From the IMG/VR virus record IMGVR_UViG_3300009181_000122, positions 1 through 46,514 of that record: a stretch of 46,514 nt of DNA. One strand, given 5' to 3'. The notes beneath the pieces are model-generated. The model searched no databases. It had not been told where the DNA came from and worked only from the letters and a program-made list of their open reading frames with translations. The position numbers and the translations under genes are program-made. Each line of letters begins with the position of its first letter. Position 1 is the stretch's first letter. Positions 41,529 through 46,514 of this stretch are shown here, piece after piece. The DNA comes from a virus.

Positions 41529-42905
41529 CTATGAAACAGTAAATTGAGTAGGATTTGAGAAGTTCCATTCAGATTTTTGCATCCAGATATAATAAGATCC
41601 ACTGTCAAGCATGAATGATACTGTTCCATTTGTGCTGCTGTATTGTGTGCCAGCAACAATGTTTTGTCCGCTTACGTCGCTGGTAATCCATGCTGCAACC
41701 CCCTCAATTGGAAGATTTGCTGGGTTCAATATGGTCGTGGTGTGAACAATTGCACCAACGCCTGAGGTGATTCTGCTGCTTACCTTGGCATCTAGGTTAG
41801 CAACCACTGGGGTCTTGATGGCTGTAACGTCTGCTTGCAAACTGGTCAACCCAGTGGTAGCAAGCCGAGAGGAAACAGTGGCATCTAGGTTAGCAACCAC
41901 TGGGGTCTTGATGGCTGTAATGTCTGCTTGTAGAGAGGTAATGCCAGTAGTAGACGTATAGGATGCAGTAGCAAGCCGAGAGGAAACAGTGGCATCTAGG
42001 TTAGCAACCACTGGGGTCTTGATGGCTGTAACGTCTGCTTGCAAACTGGTCAACCCAGTGGTAGCAAGCCGAGAGGAGACAGCGGCATCTAGGTTAGCAA
42101 CCACTGGGGTCTTGATGGCTGTAACGTCTGCTTGCAAACTGGTCAACCCAGTGGTAGCAAGCCGAGAGGAGACAGTGGCATCTAGGTACCCCGCTCTTGT
42201 GGCAGTGTAATCCGCAGCACTCGCCCGTGTGCTAGTCGCCACATCTGTCCGAGTGAGGATGGTTCCTACGCTGGTGTTATCCGGTGCGGTATACGTGAAT
42301 GTTGCCATCCTCGACGCTATCGTGGCATTGATGTTGTCAGTCACCAACTTCCCGACGCTACCCGCTGTGGTAAGCGCTGATGTCAAGGAATCCCATATCT
42401 GCTGGGCTGTGGGCGGAGTAACGGCAAGGGCATATCCAGTCTTGTCGCTATTCGTTCCAACCGTCACTGAGAATCCGAAGCCAGTCAGTGTCCTTGTAGC
42501 AGCGGCCCAGACCAGTGTTGCCGGGTCTTGTCCGGATGAGTAAGCGCCAACCGTGACACTCCCAGTGGCCTGTCTTGAGGTCACGGCTGCATCAAGGTAC
42601 TCTGATCCACTTTTTTGGACACACCAGATGCTTGGTATTTCTCTCTGATCTGGTGTTGCAGATGAAGTTTTAAATATGCAAATATACTCGCCCTCTCCGG
42701 TCACACTTGCTGATCCCAACTGATATCTGTAAAGACCACCACCTATTTCTGTGGCGCTGCCACTAGTAACAATCTGCGAACTCGTGTTTGTTGCAGTCAA
42801 ATGTTTCCATACATCGACTGTAACTGTTAGTCCCGTAACTCCTTGTTTTGATGCAACAAAAAAGGAGAAGAAATCTAAATTGTTCGACAGTTGTTCTAGT
42901 GGCAT
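41529..42905 (-). CDS. Tail-fibre protein with 31-residue tandem repeats
   Basis: A 458-residue fibre. The N-terminal domain (about 1-110) begins MPLEQLSNNLDFFSFFVA. Residues about 240-375 contain four near-identical 31-residue repeats (motif SSRLATTGLTSLQAD ... TAIKTPVVANLDA), one with a six-residue insertion. A C-terminal beta domain (SGQNIVAGTQYSSTNGTVSF) follows and may bind the receptor. The repeat is probably a coiled or beta-helical shaft. The ATG at 42905 follows the upstream stop by two bases; an SD is weak. Confidence 0.82.
   Translation of the reverse strand: MPLEQLSNNLDFFSFFVASKQGVTGLTVTVDVWKHLTATNTSSQIVTSGSATEIGGGLYRYQLGSASVTGEGEYICIFKTSSATPDQREIPSIWCVQKSGSEYLDAAVTSRQATGSVTVGAYSSGQDPATLVWAAATRTLTGFGFSVTVGTNSDKTGYALAVTPPTAQQIWDSLTSALTTAGSVGKLVTDNINATIASRMATFTYTAPDNTSVGTILTRTDVATSTRASAADYTATRAGYLDATVSSRLATTGLTSLQADVTAIKTPVVANLDAAVSSRLATTGLTSLQADVTAIKTPVVANLDATVSSRLATASYTSTTGITSLQADITAIKTPVVANLDATVSSRLATTGLTSLQADVTAIKTPVVANLDAKVSSRITSGVGAIVHTTTILNPANLPIEGVAAWITSDVSGQNIVAGTQYSSTNGTVSFMLDSGSYYIWMQKSEWNFSNPTQFTVS
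41788..42177. repeat. 93-bp tandem direct repeats within a fibre gene
   Basis: Units at 41788-41880, 41881-41991 (with an extra 18 bp), 41992-42084 and 42085-42177 are near-identical; a fifth is truncated after GCATCTAGG. They remain in frame and encode the fibre shaft, so unequal recombination would change fibre length in steps of 31 residues. Confidence 0.9.
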
Positions 42906-42909
42906 TCGT

Positions 42910-43125
42910 TTACTGGCCCTGAGAAGGTGGCACAAACGTTACTTCCGCATGCACCGAAACCAACTGGATATTGCCCTTCTCCGGTGAGAAGTCCGGGTGT
43001 CCAAGACGGTAGCCTGCCATCAACGCCTGCCCCTGCTCCGTGCGAAGACCCAACTGAATGAGTGCCTCGACAATTGGGACTGGCAATGCATAATTCTTTT
43101 CCGCAGACTGTTCCTTAGTAACCAT
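42910..43125 (-). CDS. Small fibre-operon protein
   Basis: A 71-residue protein (MVTKEQSAEKNYALPV, then VEALIQLGLRTEQGQALMAG) without a recognised family. ATG at 43125 with GAAAGGAG upstream. It lies between two fibre genes and may be a chaperone or fibre-assembly factor. It overlaps neither neighbour. Confidence 0.65.
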   Translation of the reverse strand: MVTKEQSAEKNYALPVPIVEALIQLGLRTEQGQALMAGYRLGHPDFSPEKGNIQLVSVHAEVTFVPPSQGQ

Positions 43126-43138
43126 GTGTTCGCTCCTT

Positions 43139-44494
43139 TCAAACGCGCTGTTCAAGTGTAGCAATTCGCGTGGTGAGTTCCTTGATGGCATTCACTAACA
43201 AGGGGACAAGTTCGGTGTACCTTACGCCGAGTCCTCCAGAGACCTTCCCTGTTTCCTCGTCAGTGATGAGGTCTGGAGTGTCAGCCTCGACCGATTCGGG
43301 AAGCACCTCAAGAACGTCCTGTGCAATCAGTCCCACGCGCACCTTGGCATCAGGGTTGCCTGCGTCACGTTTCCACGTGAACTTGACTCCGCTCAGTGCG
43401 TTCACCTTGGCCGTTGCGTTCTCAATCGGACCGATCACATCTTTCAACCGCGCGTCAGAATTGGCCGTCCACGATGTTGCGTTTTGCGCTATATACACGC
43501 CGTCGTTGGCATTTGCGTCGAGGACGTATAGCCGTGTGTCGTTATTACTGCTTATCCACCACCTGTTGTTGGTTAAATTTTTGAATACTATCTGAGCGGC
43601 TTCTGAAGCCAGAGAATCAATTAACATGTATGTAGCACCACTCGATGCAATGAAATTTGATGTTCCTACCACATGAAGAGGTGAATTCGGACTAGTCGTC
43701 CCAATGCCGACGCCTCCCGTTCCGTTAGGGGTAAGCAGAATGTTTCCGTTATTTGCAGTATCTATTTTTACGGAATATTTTACCGATCCGGAATTACCGG
43801 GAGTAATATTAAAAGTAAGATTAGTGGGCGCAGCAGTAACAGTATTGTAGTTATGATACATCGAAAGGCGAGGGTATGTTGGCGTAACTCCATCAGTGTC
43901 TTTTAATGTTTCTGGTGAGAGATGCATTCCGCACCAGAAAGGATTAAGAGAATCAATAGATCCAATGTTATCGTAAAGAAACCCGACGGAATCTGACGCG
44001 GCAGAGGCTGGCTTAAAGAACTCTAAAGTATTCTGCTTAGCGGTGATATAATAATCTTGATCAGCGCCAGAAGTATAATAGGTTGATCTAAAATAAATTC
44101 CTTTTTGCGTCGAATTGTAATTTCCTACAATGATCCCCCCAGTCGAGGCGTTTGCAACATGAAGTAATCCGGCCGGACTCGTGGTCCCAATGCCGACGAG
44201 GCCAGCAGCAGTGATGCGCATTTTTTCTGTAGAGCCGGTATAAATTCTTAAATCACTAGCCGTTGATGCAGTTGTTATTTGACTTGATTTTATATATGAA
44301 TATTGACCAACACCCGATTCCCAATATGATCCAAAAGTAAGCGCTTGATCTGCTTTTGCCACTGTTAAAAGATTGTCTAAAATTGTGGTATTTACAACAG
44401 TGTTTGCAGTACCACTCGTCCCAATGCCGACGTTGCCAAGGTTAACAAGTGTCCCATCTACATGATCGTCGCTGCTAAGTCTTTTAATAGCCAT
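43139..44494 (-). CDS. Tail fibre/spike with C-terminal S74 intramolecular chaperone
   Basis: A 451-residue fibre. The N-terminal 340 residues are beta-rich with repeated VGIGTTSP-type turns (NVGIGTSG, LVGIGTTSP, GVGIGTTSP). The C-terminal about 110 residues form an S74 endosialidase-type chaperone domain. TANSDARLKDVIGP carries the catalytic Ser and Lys of the self-cleaving dyad, and VRVGLIAQDVLEVLPE is the conserved core. The domain helps the fibre trimerise and is then released by autoproteolysis. Adjacent to the beta-propeller spike with another S74 domain. Confidence 0.9.
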   Translation of the reverse strand: MAIKRLSSDDHVDGTLVNLGNVGIGTSGTANTVVNTTILDNLLTVAKADQALTFGSYWESGVGQYSYIKSSQITTASTASDLRIYTGSTEKMRITAAGLVGIGTTSPAGLLHVANASTGGIIVGNYNSTQKGIYFRSTYYTSGADQDYYITAKQNTLEFFKPASAASDSVGFLYDNIGSIDSLNPFWCGMHLSPETLKDTDGVTPTYPRLSMYHNYNTVTAAPTNLTFNITPGNSGSVKYSVKIDTANNGNILLTPNGTGGVGIGTTSPNSPLHVVGTSNFIASSGATYMLIDSLASEAAQIVFKNLTNNRWWISSNNDTRLYVLDANANDGVYIAQNATSWTANSDARLKDVIGPIENATAKVNALSGVKFTWKRDAGNPDAKVRVGLIAQDVLEVLPESVEADTPDLITDEETGKVSGGLGVRYTELVPLLVNAIKELTTRIATLEQRV

Positions 44495-44496
44495 GA

Positions 44497-44829
44497 TTAT
44501 GGACCCTGCACGCCAAACGCGCTTACATGCACTGCTGCTGCGCTCACTGTCACAATAAGGTATCTTGCTCCGCTGCTTGCATCAAGAATGACCTTATCAA
44601 AAGTAACAGTGTCATTTGGCCTGATGATTGCAGCATTTGTGATATACGTTCCATGTGTTGCAGCGGTATTACTCGTGCTCATAGTAAATGTTCTATCAAC
44701 AGTATCAGTATTGCAAAACACAATTGCAGAAAAAATCGTATAGGTTCCTGCCGTCGCAGTATTATCCACTAGGGTAGTGACAGCGGTACTCCCGCTGAGT
44801 GAGCCAAGTCTCTTCGGTGCTTCGGCCAT
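44497..44829 (-). CDS. Small virion-associated protein
   Basis: A 110-residue beta-rich protein (TAGTYTIFSAIVFCNTDTVD, then RTFTMSTSNTAATHGTYITN). The opening MAEAPKRLGSLSGSTAVTTL resembles small phage proteins that sit with fibre genes. The ATG at 44829 has GGAGAGA upstream, and the upstream stop forms TAATG. A fibre-attachment or decoration role is only suggested. Confidence 0.7.
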   Translation of the reverse strand: MAEAPKRLGSLSGSTAVTTLVDNTATAGTYTIFSAIVFCNTDTVDRTFTMSTSNTAATHGTYITNAAIIRPNDTVTFDKVILDASSGARYLIVTVSAAAVHVSAFGVQGP

Positions 44830-44897
44830 TATGTTCTCTCCATCATGAGCAAATCTTCTACTGCTTTGAACGAATCAAATCTGCTTCGTGCCGTCAT
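44829..44897 (-). CDS. Tiny possible leader ORF between fibre genes
   Basis: A 22-codon frame starts MTARSRFDSFKAVEDLLM at 44897. A second one (GTG 44953 to stop 44894) begins MTARNALARATEVTLPIAE, overlapping the first as ATGA and overlapping the upstream gene's stop as GTGA. The shared MTAR start and perfect stop-start chaining are suggestive of coupled translation, but no SD is clear and both could be chance. Confidence 0.3.
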   Translation of the reverse strand: MTARSRFDSFKAVEDLLMMERT

Positions 44898-44949
44898 TCC
44901 GCAATAGGCAGCGTCACCTCAGTCGCCCGCGCCAGTGCGTTCCGGGCCG

Positions 44950-46514
44950 TCACGGCTTGGCCTCCAACGCATCAATGCGGGCTTGCATCAAGGCATTCTG
45001 TGCAGCCAATTCCTTTACTGCGTTCACCAGTCCCCATTGCAGGTCGTTGGTGTTGAGGTTCAGCAGGTCGATCTGCACGGTTTCGCCAGTCTCGGGATCG
45101 GTCTCCTGATGCGGGAATGCCCCGATCATTTCCGGCCAAGTGTCTTGTGCATCTTGTGCAATGATGGAGACGTGTTCCTTGCCATCATCCACCGAGCCGT
45201 GCTTGCCGTTGAGCCGGTACTTCTTTGGCTCAAGGGCAACCACGTCCGCCAGCCCGCGCTCGTAGGTGCCGGTGACTTCCTTCACTCGTGCGTCACTGAC
45301 AATCGTCCACGATGAACTGGTCGGTTTGCCTGCGGAATCGGCAGCGAGTTGGAGAGCGTAGGCCTGAGAGGTTACGTTTCCAATAGCCAACGACGTATGA
45401 TGCGCTCCATATATTTGCGACATGGACACCGTGCTACTTGATCCATTGGCATTGTAAACAAATCTGCCTGTAGGATCACATGCGATGCCTGTCGCTGAAT
45501 TGCCCACATTTAATGCAGACCCAATAATTGATAGCGTACCGGCTGATTGATTAATCGCCAAAGAGTATACCTGTGAGGGATTACTTACACCGTTATATGT
45601 AGCGTATATGTATCGTCCTGTTGGATCACAAGCAAGGTATTGCGGATAATTGTTCAAATATAAATTAGCAAGTGAGGTCAACGCGCCGGTAGATTGATTA
45701 ATAGAATAAGATTTGACGTATCCATTATTGCTGAGAGCCACATACAGGAACCGCCCTGTCGGTTCGCACGCGATCCCCTTGGGGCTTGAACTTCCTACTC
45801 CAATGGCGATTGCTGCTGATAAAGCAGTCAATGCTCCAGTTGATTGATTGATAGAATATAGTGAAATTGTGTAATCGCTATAATTAGTGCAATACAAAAA
45901 GCGTCCACTTGGATCACAGGCAATTCCAATTGGGTAAGAACCCGCGCTGATTGCGGTGGCAATGGATGTTAACGCGCCTGTACTCTGGTTAATGGAATAC
46001 ATGTTTATAGAATTGGCACTTCCACCAACGTACACAAAACGTCCTGTTGGATCAACGGTAATGCAATACGGGTAAGTTTGACAACTGATCGGAGTAGTGA
46101 TTGAAGTCAATTCTCCTGTTGCCTGATTAATTGAAAACATGTACACCGTGCCGGTTGCGGTGTTGCCTACTGAATATACAAATCTCCCCGTTGGGTCTAC
46201 CGCAATGGACTGTCCATATCCCGCCGACCCAGATGAAATGGCCGTTGTAATTGCTGTCAATGTGCCACTTTGCTGGTCAATGGAATACATGACCACCGTC
46301 GTACCTGCACTGACATACGCAAACCGACCTGTTGGATCAACGGCTATGCCATATGGGGTAGTCCCAGTGGTGATGGCAGTGGTAATAGCGGCAAGATTTC
46401 CCGGTCCACGCCCAACATAGCCAGCGGGTGCCATAAGGTTATTTGCAGTTATTGGCGCATAGGTAATGCTTGACCCGGAAACAAGGTTTCCTTGCACAAA
46501 CCTGTTAGCCCGCA
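44950..46514 (-). CDS. Beta-propeller tail spike with S74 chaperone (partial, N-terminus beyond window)
   Basis: At least 521 residues, open at the right edge; a GTG at 46497 is an internal codon, as the frame is open up to 46514. Seven repeats of a motif like GIAxDPTGRFxYV ... YSINQSTGALT span most of the protein; the seven DPxGRF(Y)xY copies indicate a seven-bladed beta-propeller of the lactonase/YVTN type. After that comes an S74 domain: SDARVKEVTGTYERG with the Ser/Lys dyad and HVSIIAQDAQDTWPEM. It is likely a spike that binds or degrades a surface glycan. No catalytic residues for lactonase activity were checked. Confidence 0.85.
   Translation of the reverse strand, partial: RANRFVQGNLVSGSSITYAPITANNLMAPAGYVGRGPGNLAAITTAITTGTTPYGIAVDPTGRFAYVSAGTTVVMYSIDQQSGTLTAITTAISSGSAGYGQSIAVDPTGRFVYSVGNTATGTVYMFSINQATGELTSITTPISCQTYPYCITVDPTGRFVYVGGSANSINMYSINQSTGALTSIATAISAGSYPIGIACDPSGRFLYCTNYSDYTISLYSINQSTGALTALSAAIAIGVGSSSPKGIACEPTGRFLYVALSNNGYVKSYSINQSTGALTSLANLYLNNYPQYLACDPTGRYIYATYNGVSNPSQVYSLAINQSAGTLSIIGSALNVGNSATGIACDPTGRFVYNANGSSSTVSMSQIYGAHHTSLAIGNVTSQAYALQLAADSAGKPTSSSWTIVSDARVKEVTGTYERGLADVVALEPKKYRLNGKHGSVDDGKEHVSIIAQDAQDTWPEMIGAFPHQETDPETGETVQIDLLNLNTNDLQWGLVNAVKELAAQNALMQARIDALEAKP

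Noticed and set aside
41788-42177. CRISPR array or diversity-generating template
   Set aside because: The repeats are contiguous, in frame and code a fibre shaft; there are no spacers, no cas genes and no reverse transcriptase.

Overview
The window reads as part of a large tailed-bacteriophage genome (Caudoviricetes, probably a metagenomic contig). It carries a portal protein, both terminase subunits, an endolysin and a row of tail-fibre or tail-spike proteins, two of which end in S74 intramolecular-chaperone domains. It also encodes much of a replication machinery: a C-family DNA polymerase III alpha subunit, a PrimPol-helicase, a dNMP kinase, a dCTP deaminase, an SNF2 helicase, a PD-(D/E)XK exonuclease and a Rad52-like annealing candidate. 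Almost all genes are on the minus strand, tightly packed, with many TAATG or ATGA stop-start overlaps and clear Shine-Dalgarno (SD) sites. No integrase, repressor system or rRNA is visible. The host cannot be named from the sequence. A giant internal-virion-type protein and the lack of a tape measure protein hint at a podovirus-like virion, but major capsid and tail-tube genes lie outside the window, so this is tentative.

Layout in coordinate order. 1-7651: one uninterrupted minus-strand ORF (over 2,550 codons, open at the left edge) encoding a giant modular protein with pentapeptide repeats. 7695-7770: tRNA-Arg(UCU) preceded by a terminator. 8073-9568: small genes, an iteron-like dyad and dCTP deaminase. 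9645-12351: SNF2 helicase and an HTH protein. 12399-20419: about 20 short, mostly unrecognised genes, including a GP88-family protein and the Rad52-like candidate; the last three are separated by strong terminators and two copies of a structured RNA element. 20420-20762: divergent control region. 20763-24213 (plus strand): portal, a small HExxH zincin and two unknowns. 24181-26331 (minus): TerL and TerS, with TerL split by a probable -1 programmed frameshift. 26078-34449: nucleases, dNMP kinase, PrimPol-helicase, DnaE. 34526-35122 (plus): ECF-like sigma factor. 35123-35370: structured non-coding region. 35371-37274: tiny lysine-rich proteins, membrane proteins and amidase endolysin. 37274-46514: fibre and spike genes, including one with 93-bp tandem repeats and a seven-bladed beta-propeller spike that runs off the right edge.

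How it fits together. The phage appears to build its own replisome core (DnaE, PrimPol-SF3 helicase, candidate SSB), adjust nucleotide pools (dCTP deaminase, dNMP kinase), use its own sigma factor for part of its transcription, package DNA with TerS/TerL and portal, and lyse the cell with an amidase plus small membrane proteins. The most unusual features are (i) the U UUA AAU slippery site joining the two halves of TerL, (ii) a duplicated 5' leader RNA with compensatory base changes and a swapped stable tetraloop, (iii) the modular giant protein whose cassettes are bounded by identical 30-bp repeats, and (iv) the symmetrical repeat array next to dcd.

Calls were made by eye; family names without a quoted catalytic motif should be read as inference.
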